Shown here: positions 47,965 to 59,578 of the stretch, piece after piece
Layout of the letters: every line of letters begins with the position of its first letter
How positions within the stretch are numbered: position 1 is the stretch's first letter
Notes under the pieces: generated by a model
Seen by the model: only the letters and a program-made list of their open reading frames with translations
The model's database searches: none
Told to the model about the DNA's origin: nothing
Program-made: the position numbers and the translations under genes
Source of the DNA: Dipteronia dyeriana
Lineage: Eukaryota > Streptophyta > Magnoliopsida > Sapindales > Sapindaceae
Assembly: GCA_032871835.1 (NCBI GenBank)
Contig: CM065299.1
Span: 84,139,652 to 84,203,651, forward strand
Length of the DNA stretch: 64,000 nt
Direction of reading: 5' to 3'

Positions 47965-50179
47965 AGGACAGAAGAGGTTTCATTTTGTAGAATTTGGGTT
48001 GATGAGCGGGGTTGTCAAGAGCTAAAACATCAGGTGTTGGGTGGATTAGTAATAGAAGTGAGATGTCGGTTTCGTTGGATTCTATCAACATGTGTACTAA
48101 TCAGTCTGGTTTATGGAATAAGAGGGCTTAACAGAGATTGTGGGAAGATATTATGGCTAAGTGCAAGGAATCAGGTGAAGCTTTTGCCTCTGTTAGGCCT
48201 AGTTCTTGGATGAGAATTCAAGATATTGAAAATTAGTAGGACAGCCTTCGGTGTATTGAAGTGTATTATTGGAAACAAAAGAGCTAAAGTTGGGTGGTTG
48301 AAAGGGGGTGATAAAAATACTCGTTTCTTCATCTAAAAGCTGTCAGCTAAGAAAGCTCGCAATCAAGTTAGAGGTCTATTTGATGATGACTAAGTCTGGA
48401 AGGATAATATAAGGGATATGGTGAATGTGGTAATTGAGTATTTTTCAAAGCTCTTCAGTACTTCTGATCCGATGCAATAGGAAATGGATAGGGTTCTAAA
48501 TAGTGTTCAACCTAAGCTCTCGATTCGGATGAAAAATTATCTAGATGGGATCCTTACAGCGGAAAAGATTTGGAAGGTAGTGTTCGATATGGGGCCAATA
48601 AAATCACCAAGAATGGATGGTCTTTCTACTTTGTTCTATCAAAAGTTCTGGTCTACGATTGGGCAATGTGTGACATCGATGTGCCTACACTGTCAAATGA
48701 AGGAAAGCCTCTAGATGCTATGAACAGTACGCTGATTACTTTCATTCCAAAAGTTAATGATATTGTATGTATGCAAGATTTCTTTGAAGCGTGATCTCCA
48801 AAATCATTGCAAAGACTATAGAAAATAGGTTCTGTAAAGCTCTTGGGGAGGTAATTTTTAAGTCTCAACACACGTTTATTCTAGGATGCCATATTGTAGA
48901 TAACATTATTGTGGGTATTTAGTGTATACATGCTTTACAAAAGGGAAAAAAAGTAATTAGGGTATGATGGCTATTAAGCTGGACATGTATAGGGCATATG
49001 ATCGAGTGGAGTAAGGCTTCACTGATCAAAAGATAAAGAGGCTTGGTATCTCTGGGTGTTAGGTTGATTATATTATGAGATGTGTTAAATCTATCTCATA
49101 CTCGTTTATGGTTAATGGGGAGGTTTATGCGTTTATTAAACAAATGATGGGGCTTCAGCGGAGAGATCCTTTGTCCCCTTACCTTTTTATAATTTGTGCG
49201 AAAGGTTTGTCAACACTTATTTTGAAAGCCCACTTTGCTAATATTATTTCAAGATTCAATAGTGGTAGGTTTGGGTCTATTGTCACACATATTTTCTTTA
49301 CGGATGACAACATGCGGTTACCCAAAGTTGATTCTAGTAATTGTTTGACAATTCAGGATAAGCTTGATAGTTATGGGAGAGCGTCGGGGCATGTTTTGAA
49401 TTATGGTAGATCAACTGTGTGTGAGTTCTTCTATGGATAACATCGAAACAGGGAGGCTTTTGAAAATTTTGGGAGTCTATATGGTGGGATTCCATTATAG
49501 GTATCTTTGGCTACATTGCTTTACTGGTAGAAATAAGAGAATTTTATTCAGTAATATTGTGGATAAATTTTGGGAGAGAATTGTGGGCTGGAAAGGAAAG
49601 TTGTTGTCGACTGGGGGAAAGAAATTCTGGTGAAGGTAGTCCCGACATATGCTATGAATTTATTTAGGCTTCTGTAGGGCTTTATTACTTACATTAAGAG
49701 GTTGTGTGGCATATTCTGGTGGGGTTGCAGCTAGAAGGCTAGGATAATTCATTGAAGTTTTTGGAATCTTCTTTTTAAACTTAAGAGGGTGGGGGTGGAT
49801 TAGGTTGTAAGTATCATGTAGCATTTAATAAAACATTGTTAGCTATGCAATGTTTGCGAATTCAAAAAAAAAATCCAAATTCACCAACTTCGAGAGTTTT
49901 GAAGGGTAATTATTATTCCAGAACTTAGTTTCTGCATGCTAGTGTTCGGAATTCTAATTTTTTTTATGTAACAGTCTGATTTAGGGACAAGAACTGTTGG
50001 AAAAAGGCACGTAGTGGAGGGTGGAGGATGGCGTGTCAATTTCAATTTACAGTGATCGATGGACTCATCGACCATCTACCTTTAAGATGATCTCTTCACT
50101 AGTTTTAGGAGAATTTACAACTGTTTGCAACCTAATCGGTCTAACTGGTGGTTGGAATTATGAGCTTATTAAAGAAAAT
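47965..50179 (+). pseudogene. Plant L1-type LINE (non-LTR retrotransposon) ORF2 fragment, 5' and 3' truncated
   Basis: Pieces in shifting frames follow the order of plant LINE ORF2. First is the linker KRAKVGWLKGGDKNTRFF (about 48278) and NQVRGLFDDD. The RT start follows, ILTAEKIWKVVFDMGPIKSP with FYQKFWSTIG (about 48550-48660), then RT core GLQRRDPLSPYLFIICAKGL (about 49150) and HIFFTDDNM (49290), where FADD became FTDD. After RT come GRASGHVLNYG and WKGKLLSTGGK, and last VSISIYSDRWTHRPSTFK (about 50030). It ends at 50179, where the LTR begins; the expected C-terminal part is not found beyond 61489. Endonuclease and poly-A tail are absent. Confidence 0.85.
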
Positions 50180-50794
50180 TGTAAGTGTCTCATTTTTTAT
50201 TGCCTTATTTCGTTGACAAAATCACAATTAGGGTTCCAACATTGTAAAGGGTAGCTTAGGATTTGAAAGGCACCCATCATCAATGTCAATTGGACTCCAT
50301 GTGATTCAAGGAAGGTATATTACTTCTTAACTCTTTTTGAATAGACTAATAGCACACACACACACACACTATCAGTAATGCCTTACACTTCTCGCATTTG
50401 TGTTTCAATCTTTGTTTATGTGTGTTCTTCCTTACACTTCTCACACATGCACCTTGGTGTTAGTTCTAAGTGTGGTTGTGTTTTATGTTTTTTTTTTTAT
50501 GTTTGTTGATCGAAATCGTTCATGCATACAGATGAAGAGCTCTTTTTAAGCGTGTTGTGTGACCTCCTTGAAGGTCTCTAGTGCACGGGTTGTGCATGGG
50601 TCCCGACCCATACAGTACCCATGCATTGATGATGATATCCTTAGGTTTCTATGTTTGTACCGGTTGTGCATGGGTCCCTACCTGTGTACTATGGTTAAGT
50701 GTCTTCGGGTTTGTCTACTGCACGGGGTCCCTTACCTATGCAAAACTCCTACTCTGGCATTATTTTTGTCAAAACGACGTCACTTCATCTAGGG

Positions 50795-50829
<35 letters not shown>

Positions 50830-51745
50830 TCATCCTACATTTGTTTTGAGATCTTTAGAATTCATTTCAACTCCATTTTTAAAGAGCTCAAGAGTGACTT
50901 GCAAAAAAAGTTAGCAAGACACATTTTTATTGACCAAAACCTAAACACCCATCATTCATTGACGAATCAAGCATCATCTAGCTTCATTTAGGATATGTTT
51001 AAGCATGGGTCTTCATCAACATATTTGACTTTGTAAGTAGAACACCATCTTCATTCATTATTGTGTTCTTGCTTAACAAAAAATCTCTTTTATGACTTGT
51101 TTGCATATAGATTAAGATTTTAATTACAAGTTTAGATTTTTGTGTTGATTGTTGGGGTTATTGTATTGTGCTAGCTATTGCATCTAAGTGTGCTTTTATT
51201 TTATATAGCTAAGTTATATGTATGTCATATAGCAACATGATATCTAGGATTGTTTGAATATTTAATCAATGATTAGATAAGCATTAATTGTGTTGACCTA
51301 TCATTGTTTGCATTTAGAATATTCACATATTCATATTAGGCTGCAAATCTCTTTTTATGGGTTAAGTCTTATATGTATCGTCGGTAGTATATAAGCAAGA
51401 GCTGATTATTAATATTAAATGCCCACGGATAGCAAAAGTGGATTACTAACCATATAGGTGTGATGTGATCAAACTAGGTTGTAATCGTTTTGTAAATAGT
51501 GATTTAAGGGCTCGATTTGCTAGGTTTAGCTAATCCCCGTGGTTTTTACCTTGTCGATGGCTTTCCATCTAAATTCAAGTGTTACTTACAATCTGCATTT
51601 TTTTTTACTTAAATGTGTTATTTATTTGAGTTGGGGTGTTTATTTGAGATTAATATTGATTAACTGAAAAGTTGGTAATAATCGATTGACAACCCATTCA
51701 CCCACCCTCTAGGTTATTTAGACACACGATTTATGTTTACTTTCA
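50180..51745 (+). repeat. LTR 1 of the right-hand complex
   Basis: It starts TGTAAGTGTCTC and ends TACTTTCA. The variable insert (about 50580-50750) contains tandem phrases around TTGTGCATGGGTCCC. ACGACGTCAC and a TATA box expanded to (TA)n (50798-50827) follow, then GTAAGT at 51033 and a short C-tract before the end. It lies inside LINE sequence. Confidence 0.88.
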
Positions 51746-51760
51746 ACTGGTATCAAAGCG
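51746..51760 (+). promoter_or_regulatory. Primer-binding site after LTR 1
   Basis: ACTGGTATCAAAGCGGG follows the LTR end; TGGTATCAAAGC differs from the Met-tRNA motif by one base. Confidence 0.85.
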
Positions 51761-51862
51761 GGTTCCTAGACATACTTAGGTGATCCATGATCTTGTGTTT
51801 TTGTCTTGTATTTTTTATGTATTAATTGTTACATACACCTGCATTCATATAACCCAAACACT

Positions 51863-54061
51863 ATAAGTGATTTCAGGAGTAAAGAGGGAGCATTAAGCAT
51901 AAGACCACATTTGCTCAAGGTTGATAATTACTCCTCATGGATAGAGAAGATGAAGTCATATCTTTTGGTAATTGATGACAAGGTTTTGATGGTGAGTGAG
52001 GATGGATACACACTACCCACCATGACCACCGAAGATGAAAGCATCGTGCCCAAGCCCAAGGCTCAATGGAGTGCCTAAGACTTTGAGGCCCCTAAGTTGA
52101 ACAATAAAGCATTACACGCCATTTATTTTTACCATGAATGACAACCATTACAAACTCATCCAAATTACTAAGAGCGCTCATAAAGCGTGGAAGATTCTTG
52201 AGATGACACATGAAGGGAAGGATATGGTCAAGGAATCTAAGGTTCAAATGTTGTAAGCCATGTTCAATACCATCAAGATGGAAGATGAATGATTCAATGA
52301 CTTCCAAGTGAGTTGATAGACATTGTTAACCAAAGCCATCAACTTGGGGATCCCTACACCATTATGAGGATCACACAAAAGATCATGGGATCTCTCCACA
52401 AAAGGTTCGAATCAAAGGTTGCTGCTATAGAGGAGAATAATAAGTACAAGAAGATGAAACCAAGTGAAGTCTTTAGGAAGCTATTAGCATATGAGGCAAT
52501 GAAGCTTACTTCTACACCCAAGAAATAAAAGGGGATTTCCTTGAAGACATCCAAGAAAGATAAGAGATATAGTGACTCCAATGAGGAGATGGCTCTCACC
52601 GTAAATAAATTCAAGAAGTACTTGAAGCTTGAGAAGAAAGGCCACAACATAAGTAGAAATGATTTCAAGAAGAAGACTGGGTTCAAGAATGATAAAGATA
52701 GCCAAGGAAAGTCGCCAAGAAAGGGTGTTCAGTGCTACGAGTGTGGGGGAATCAAGCACATATCAACAGATTATGGTAACTTGAAAAATAAGAAGAAAGG
52801 GAAATCGATGGTCACCACTTGGAATGATAGTGATGACACAAAAGAAAATGATGACTCTTCAAGTGAAGACAAGGGAGTGGCCAACTTTGTAGCACTTGCT
52901 ACTTCTCACAAGCGGAATAATAAAGTGGAAGTTGTTGAAGAATGTTCCTCAAACTTGAGTGATTGTGAGAAAAATTACTTTGCCTTTTTGGTCTACTTCC
53001 ATGAAGAAGCTCAAGCGGTTACTAAGTGTTTACTACTTAAAGAATTCAATAAGGGTGAGTTAAAAAAATAGAGACAAAAGAGGAGCAACGGTGAAAGAAA
53101 CTATCCTTGAACAAATGAGCCATGATAGCACAGGTGATAGAAGCTTGGATCTAGATAGCTCATGCTCTAGAAATTTAAATAATGATATGGTGAATATTCA
53201 AAAGTTCATTGAATATCTTCAACATGTTTGAAGAAGAACAAGGATGAAGTTCTAAAGTTGACGAAAGTAAATATCCAATTAAGAACTATAGTGACTCATT
53301 TAGATTAGGAAATGACACTTGTCAAAGTGAATGAAGTGATGTTGGAGAAGGAACTTGAGGAAGCTAGAAATACTCTTGCAAAGGTTACTTCAAGTTCGGA
53401 GAAATTTGATCACATGTTAAGCATTGGAAAGAAGTCAAGTGACTAGAGGGAACTTGGATATGTCAATTGACAAGGAGTATTTGTCAATAAAAATGACCTC
53501 AAGGAAGCTTCACTTTTACAACATCCTATGAAGAAGATTGAATTAGGAGAGTCCAAAAATAGTGTCCAAGTGAAGACAACACCAATGGTACAAGCTCAAA
53601 CTCATGCTCAATCCATAAGAGCCTCAGAAGCAAGTTTTCCTCAACCTAAATACCATCAAGTCAAGAAGCAATTCATACAAGCTGAACCAAGGAAACAATC
53701 TACTCTTACTCAAAAACAAAGAAGGAGAGAGTCAACCCAACACCAAAGACAAGATCAAAGATATGGGAAAACACCTTTGTTCTCACAAAGAAATGGTATG
53801 ACCTCTTACTTCATTCATACATGTCATTATTATAGTGTTGATGGTCATGTTAGAACAAATTGTTACAAGTTTATTAAAATGTGTAGAACTAAAAGCATGA
53901 TTGAAAGAAATGGGGCTAGAGCCAATATGCATGTGCATAGGAAATCTAGATTCAATGATCCTATGAGAAATATGATGACTATGGCCACTAGGAACGAGAA
54001 TGTGATACCTAAATGGATTAGAAAGGATGAACCCGCATGCTATTGTGCTTGTCACCCATAA
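51863..54061 (+). pseudogene. gag: gag of the 50.2-55.4 kb body, broken; start codon ATA
   Basis: The start equivalent to ATGAGTGAT in sister copies reads ATAAGTGAT at 51863. The capsid region follows: LLKVDNYSSWIEKMKSYLLV, DGYTLPTMTTEDESIV, QWSA-stop (52076), then after a frameshift MIDIVNQSHQLGDPYTIMRI and YKKMKPSEVFRKLLAYEAM, with TAA at 52526. The first knuckle CYECGGIKHISTDY (52733-52774) has its last Cys as Tyr. A Ser/Asp-rich linker and frameshifted coiled-coil part (53072-53527) come next. A basic Gln-rich segment then leads to a second knuckle CHYYSVDGHVRTNC with Tyr for the second Cys. The end is PKWIRKDEPACYCACHP at 54061. No protease or polymerase follows. Confidence 0.82.
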
Positions 54062-54240
54062 GCTCAACTAGGTCCAATGGACTTTGTAGGTTTATAAGGG
54101 CTCTTGTCCCTATTAACTTTGTTGAGGTTGACCCCATATAGGGAATTCAAGCAAAGAGAGCAAATTGGCATTGCATTTATGCTCATTGATAATCTTTATG
54201 CTCTTTTATTAATTGCTTTAGATGATTGGTTGTACATATA

Positions 54241-54285
<45 letters not shown>

Positions 54286-55362
54286 TTTAATAAGTGTGCA
54301 ACTTTGCTTTACTTGCAATCCATGTCTTATTTATGATCAAACATGTATTTTTAGAATAGGAAAATTTACTTTAGAAGTACATTTTGAATGACCTAGGATT
54401 GATCTCCATGACATGATGATTCTATCTATGAAATGCTTTAAATTGATATGCATAAAGAAACTCTTGAATGCTTAATTATGAATGCAAGAATTATGTGTGA
54501 AAGCAATGATGAGACTTCAATCAATATGGATCTAGTATCCATTCAAAGGATTTTACAATCCAAAAGCCTCTCTCTCTTTATTTGTTGAACAAGGCTACTA
54601 TCATTTGGGTATCTCACTCGGAAAAGTCTAAAAGGGCACAATAGTCGCTTATGTCTTGTTTTGCTTATAAAGTTTGATAATTGCTCTTAAAATTGAATTT
54701 ATTTTCAAATCTCTATCTTGCTTATTTTCATGACAAAGGGTGAAATTGGTTTGAATTCTCTTCAAAACCTTTGTTGTTCTGATTTTGCTTTTGATCTTGA
54801 ACACAACTTGTTTTGCATGCAAAGCATCCTTTCACATAATTTTCATTAAATAAAACTCCTTGAATCTCTCTTACTTAATTGAGTTGCATAAATTTACTTT
54901 TATGATTATGCATATATTTTTATGTCATAAGCTCACCTTGCCAATGCTTGCCTTAGGGGATACTCCATTTGCCTATCTCATGACAAAAGTGGGGAGAAAG
55001 GTTTTGAGGTCCTAGGTATTATATTTATGGAGAGTGTTGCTTATGCCTTAGAGGAATTGATGTAATAATTTAGGGGAAGCATGTTGCATTGTATGATTAC
55101 ATTATTTGACTGTATTAGGTTAATTGATATGGCTATTGCAATTGTTATTTTATTGAAAGCACCTCACACACACACTTGTTCTTGGAAGGTATTCTCTTGT
55201 TGAATATGTGTAGGTTAGAATTTTCTACAATACTTGGATTGACTTGAAGATGTTCAAGACTTAGATTATATGCCTTATTGTAATGTAGAAAATTTTGTTG
55301 AACAACTTCTTTTGACTTTTGTGAGGTTGCTTTGTGAGTGTTGGGTTTGTCACGAAATAGCC
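54062..55362 (+). other. 3' non-coding spacer with a (TA)n run
   Basis: This is similar in order to 17449-18654 and 58277-59565. A TA microsatellite covers about 54243-54284. No gene is seen. The spacer ends at the purine tract at 55363. Confidence 0.7.
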
Positions 55363-55374
55363 AAAGGAGGAGAT
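55363..55374 (+). promoter_or_regulatory. Polypurine tract before the middle LTR
   Basis: AAAGGAGGAGAT abuts TGTAAG of the LTR at 55375. Confidence 0.8.
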
Positions 55375-56010
55375 TGTAAGTGTCTCATTTTTTATTGGCT
55401 AATTTCATTGACAAAATCACATTTGGGGTTCCAACAATGTAAAGAGTAGCTTAGGATTTGAAGGGCACCCATCACCAATGCCAATTGGACTCCGAGTGAT
55501 TCAAGGAAGGTATATTACTTCTTAACTAATTTTGAAGACACTAGTAGCATATGCACAGTATCATGAATGCCTTACACTTCTTGCATTTGTGTTTCAATCT
55601 TTGTTTTTGTGTGTTCTTCCATACACTTCTCACACATGCACCTTGGTGTTAGTTCTAAGTGTGGTTGTGTTTTATGTTTTTCTTTTTTCCTATTGTTAAT
55701 CGGAATTGTCCGTGCATGCATGATGGATTTCTTTCCTTAAATGTGTTGTATGACCTCTTAGAAGGTCTTTGGTTCACAGGTTGTGCATAGGTCCATACCC
55801 TGTGCAATACCCGTACACTAAGGATGATATCCTCGGGTCTTTATGTTTGCACGTGTTGTGCATGGATCTCTAACCGTGTAGTACCCGTTCACTGAGGTTA
55901 AGTGTTTTTGGGTTTGTCTACTGTACGGGTTCTGCATGAGTCCCTTACCTGTGCAGTAATCGTGCACTGGCATTATTTTTGTCAAAATGTCATCACTTCA
56001 TCTAGGGTTG

Positions 56011-56064
<54 letters not shown>

Positions 56065-56604
56065 CTTCCTATTCCTACACTCGTTTTGAGAGCTTTAGAA
56101 TTCATTTCAACTCCATTTTTAAAGAACTCAAGGGTGACTTGCATGAAAAGTTAGCAAGATACCTATTTTGTTGTCAAAAACCCAAACACCCATAATTCAT
56201 TCATGAATCAAGCATCATCTAGCTTCATTTAGGATGTGTTTAAGCATGGGTCTTCATCAACATATTTGACTTAGTAAGTACATCACCATCTTCATTCATT
56301 CTTGTGTTCTTACGTGACAAGAAATCTCTTTTATGACTTGTTTGCATCTTGATTTTGATTATAATTACAAGTTAAGATATTTGTATTGATTATTGAGTTG
56401 TTGTATTGTGATAGCTATTACATCTAGATGTGCTTTTATTTCATATAGCTAAGTTATATGTATGTCATATAGCAACATGATATCTAGGATTATTTGAGTC
56501 GTGAATATTGACTAATCAAGAAAAATTGGTAATTGACTTGATTAAAACCTATTCACCCCCCCCCCCCTCTAGGTTTAGACACACACGTTTTTAAGGAACT
56601 TTCA
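55375..56604 (+). repeat. Chimeric middle LTR
   Basis: The first part (to about 56495) follows LTR 1 closely: TGTAAGTGTCTC start, TTGTGCAT variable insert, (TA)n expansion at 56011-56059, GTAAGT at 56274, GCAACATGATATCTAGGATT. From about 56500 it switches to the sequence of LTR 3 (GAATATTGACTAATCAAG, C-tract, ACACACACGTTTTTAAGGAA) and ends CTTTCA. It ends one body and starts the next, since both a purine tract and a primer-binding site flank it. Confidence 0.85.
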
Positions 56605-56621
56605 ATTGGTATCATAGCAGG
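56605..56621 (+). promoter_or_regulatory. Primer-binding site after the middle LTR
   Basis: ATTGGTATCATAGCAGG follows the LTR end; one change from the Met-tRNA motif. Confidence 0.87.
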
Positions 56622-56717
56622 TGCCTAGATATACTTAGGTGATCCGTGCTCTGTGTGTGTCTTGCTTGTGCATTTGTGTTGTTGCATTGCATGTGTATTC
56701 ATATAACCCAAAACACC

Positions 56718-58276
56718 ATGAGTGATTTTGAGATACTAGAGGGTGATTTGATCTTTGAACCACCAATACTCACCAAGGATAACTACTCCTCTTGGAAAGT
56801 GAGGATGGAAGTTTTTTTGTGTGACCTTGATAAGCATGTGTGGATGTGTGTGGAAGAAAGGTATTCATCTCCCACGGAGACACAAGAGAATGGGGCTTCT
56901 ATGCCTAAGCCCAAGTCCAAGTGAACAGTTGACGAACTCGAGGCTGCCGAATGGAACTCAAAAGGCCTCTGTGCCTTATATTGTGCAGTGGGTGAGAGTG
57001 ATGAAAAACTCATCCAAACAACTCAAGATGTTCGAGAAGCTTGGGAGATTCTAAGACTCATCCATGAAGGTACTGTGAAAGAAGAACACAAAAAAAACTA
57101 GGTACCTCAAAGATCAAGCTTAAATGTTTTGATTGTGGTGGCTATGGGCACATCTCCACGAATTGTGGAAACTCAAAGAGCAAGAGTCGAAGAGGCAAAC
57201 CAAAGGCGTACTTCTGTAGTGAAAGTGAAGAATGCTCTTTGGGTTCGGAGGGATATGAAAGGAATCACATAATCTTGCACGCTTTACATAATGACAACTC
57301 TAAAGCGGCCACAAGCCACCCATCACTCAAGTTCGACATTGAAGAAGCTAGCTTAGATGATGATTACCATTAGAGCACAAGTGATAGAAGCTTCAATGAA
57401 GACAATTCAAGCTCCAAGAACTTGAGTTGTGAAGGGTTTGATTATGAAGACTTCATCGAAAGTCTTCAAAGGTCATTGAAAAAGAAAAATGAAGAAATCA
57501 AGAAGTTGAAGGAAGAAAATCTTTAACTAAAGACCAAGTTAGATGACTTCTTGAAGATGGACATAGTTGATGTGTCCAAGTATGAGAAGGAGATTGATGA
57601 TTTCCATCAAAAGATAAAGGCAATGAAGGATGAACTTGCCAACAAAGACAATTCCTTGAAGAGCATCAAGGAGAATGAGATGAGGTGCCTTGGAGAATTG
57701 AAGAAAGCCAAGGTCATGCAACCTCAAGCTCAAGGCAAGAAAAGAGCTTTACCTCTACAACATCCTAGGAGGAAGATTGATCTTGGAGAGACATCCAAGA
57801 ATGGCCAAGCGAAGAGGTCAATAAAGAATGGAGCTAAACCTCAACAATCAAGAGCTCCACCTCCAATCTTTCCTCAACTAAGGAGGCAAGCCAAACAAGC
57901 TCAACAAAGGAGGCAATCTTCTCCAACTCAACAACAAGGGAGAAGAGAATCTATACCACACAAAGGGAAAGCTCAAAGACATGAGAAAGCACCTTTGTCC
58001 TCACAAAGGAATGGTATGACCCCTCATTTTATTCGTTCATGTCACTTTTATGGTGTTGATGATCATATTAGACCAAATTGCTTCAAGTACATTAACTTGT
58101 GTAGAACTAAGAGCATGATTGAAAGAAAAAGGGGTAGAGCCAATATGCATGTGCCTAGGAAAGCTAGTGTTAATGATTCTAGGAGCAATATGATGATCTT
58201 GACCACTAGGAATGACATTGTGTCACCTAAGTGGATTAGAAAAGATGAACCCACATGCCATTGTGCTAAGGTTTAA
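56718..58276 (+). pseudogene. gag: gag of the 56.6-59.6 kb body; knuckle intact, capsid mostly deleted
   Basis: ATG at 56718 gives MSDFEILEGDLIFEPPILTK then DNYSSWKVRMEVFL, ending at TGA 56922-56924 where sisters have Trp. The frame continues with TVDELEAAEWNSK to about 57090. A deletion removes the middle capsid. In another frame comes a complete CCHC knuckle CFDCGGYGHISTNC (57125-57166), then a Glu/Lys coiled-coil region (FIESLQRSLKKKNEEIKKLK). The longest open part (57551-58276) has KYEKEIDDFHQKIKAMKDEL, a basic Gln-rich stretch, and a second knuckle CHFYGVDDHIRPNC with Tyr in place of the second Cys. It ends PKWIRKDEPTCHCAKV. No protease, integrase or RT follows. Confidence 0.83.
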
Positions 58277-59565
58277 CCCATAGGCTCAACTAGGTCAAAT
58301 GGACTTGGTAAGTCTATAGGGACTCATATCCTCTCTTGACTTGTTTTTGATTGACCCCATATGAGGAGCTCAAGCAAAGAGAGCAAATTGGCAATGCATT
58401 GTGCTCATTGATAATATTTATGCTTCTTTATCAATTGCTTGAGATGATTGGTTGTACATATTTTTTTAATAAGTGTGCAACTTTGCTTTACATGCAATCC
58501 ATGTGTTATTTATGACCAAACATGCATTTTTGGAATAGGAGAATTGATTGGGAAGTACATTTTGAATGACCTAGAATTGATCTCCATGACATGTTGATTC
58601 TTTATATGACATGCTTTAAAGTAATATGCATGATAAAATTGTTGAATGCTCTAAAATGAATGCAAAAATGTGTGTGAAAGCAATTATGGGACTTCAATCA
58701 ATAAGGATCTTGTCTCCATTTCAAGGATTTTACAATCCAAAAGTCTCTCTCTCTTTACTTGTTGAACAAGGCTGCTATCATACGGGCATTCCACCCGGAA
58801 AAATCGAAAAGGGCACAATAGTCGCTTATGTCTTGTTTTGCTCGTACGGTTTGATATAGTTGTTCTTAAAATGAATTTATTTTACAATCTATATCTTGCT
58901 TATTCCATGACAAAGGGTGAAATTGGTTAGAATTCTCTTGGAAACCTTTGTTATTTTGCTTTGCCAAATACCATGTTTTGATCTTGTATACAACTTGTCT
59001 TGTATGCAAAGCATTTGTTCACATATTTTTTTATGTAATAAAACTCTTTATTCTCTCTTCTTAATTGAGTTGTATAAATTTGGTTATATGATTATGCATA
59101 TGTCTTGTGCCATAAGCTCTCCTTGCTAATGCCTTCTTAAGGGGATACTTCTTTGTCTATCTCATGACAAAAAGGGGGAGTAGTGTGAATTTAGGGGGAG
59201 GTGAGAGTTGCATATGAGGGGAGTTTGATTGAGGGGGAGTTAACCTATTTATGGGGGAGTTTGATTGAGGGGGAGTAAACCTATTTAGGGGAAGAATTTA
59301 CATTTGCATTGTTGATGCATGTTGCTTGTTTCTATTGTATGCAAATTGCTCTTGTTTTTATGTCTTTGATCACCTCACATACACTTGTCTTGGAAAGTGT
59401 AGTTATTTTGTTTTGTAGGGATGTTGATTCTAAAAAAGATGGATGACTTGAAGATCTTGTTTATTAGACATCTCTTTGTATTGTAGAAAAACTTTGTTGA
59501 TCCCCGTTTTTGTTTTGTTTATTGGTGAGGATGAATTGCGAGTGGTGGTTTTGTCATGAAATAGC
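58277..59565 (+). other. 3' spacer with multiple GGGGGAG purine tracts
   Basis: No gene is seen. Between 59170 and 59295 the motif GGGGGAG or a close variant occurs at least six times, including two copies of GGGGGAGT(T)..AACCTATTTA about 50 bp apart. Confidence 0.75.
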
Positions 59566-59578
59566 CAAAAGGGGAGAT
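59566..59578 (+). promoter_or_regulatory. Polypurine tract before LTR 3
   Basis: AAAAGGGGAGAT abuts the TGTAAG start of the LTR at 59579. Confidence 0.83.
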
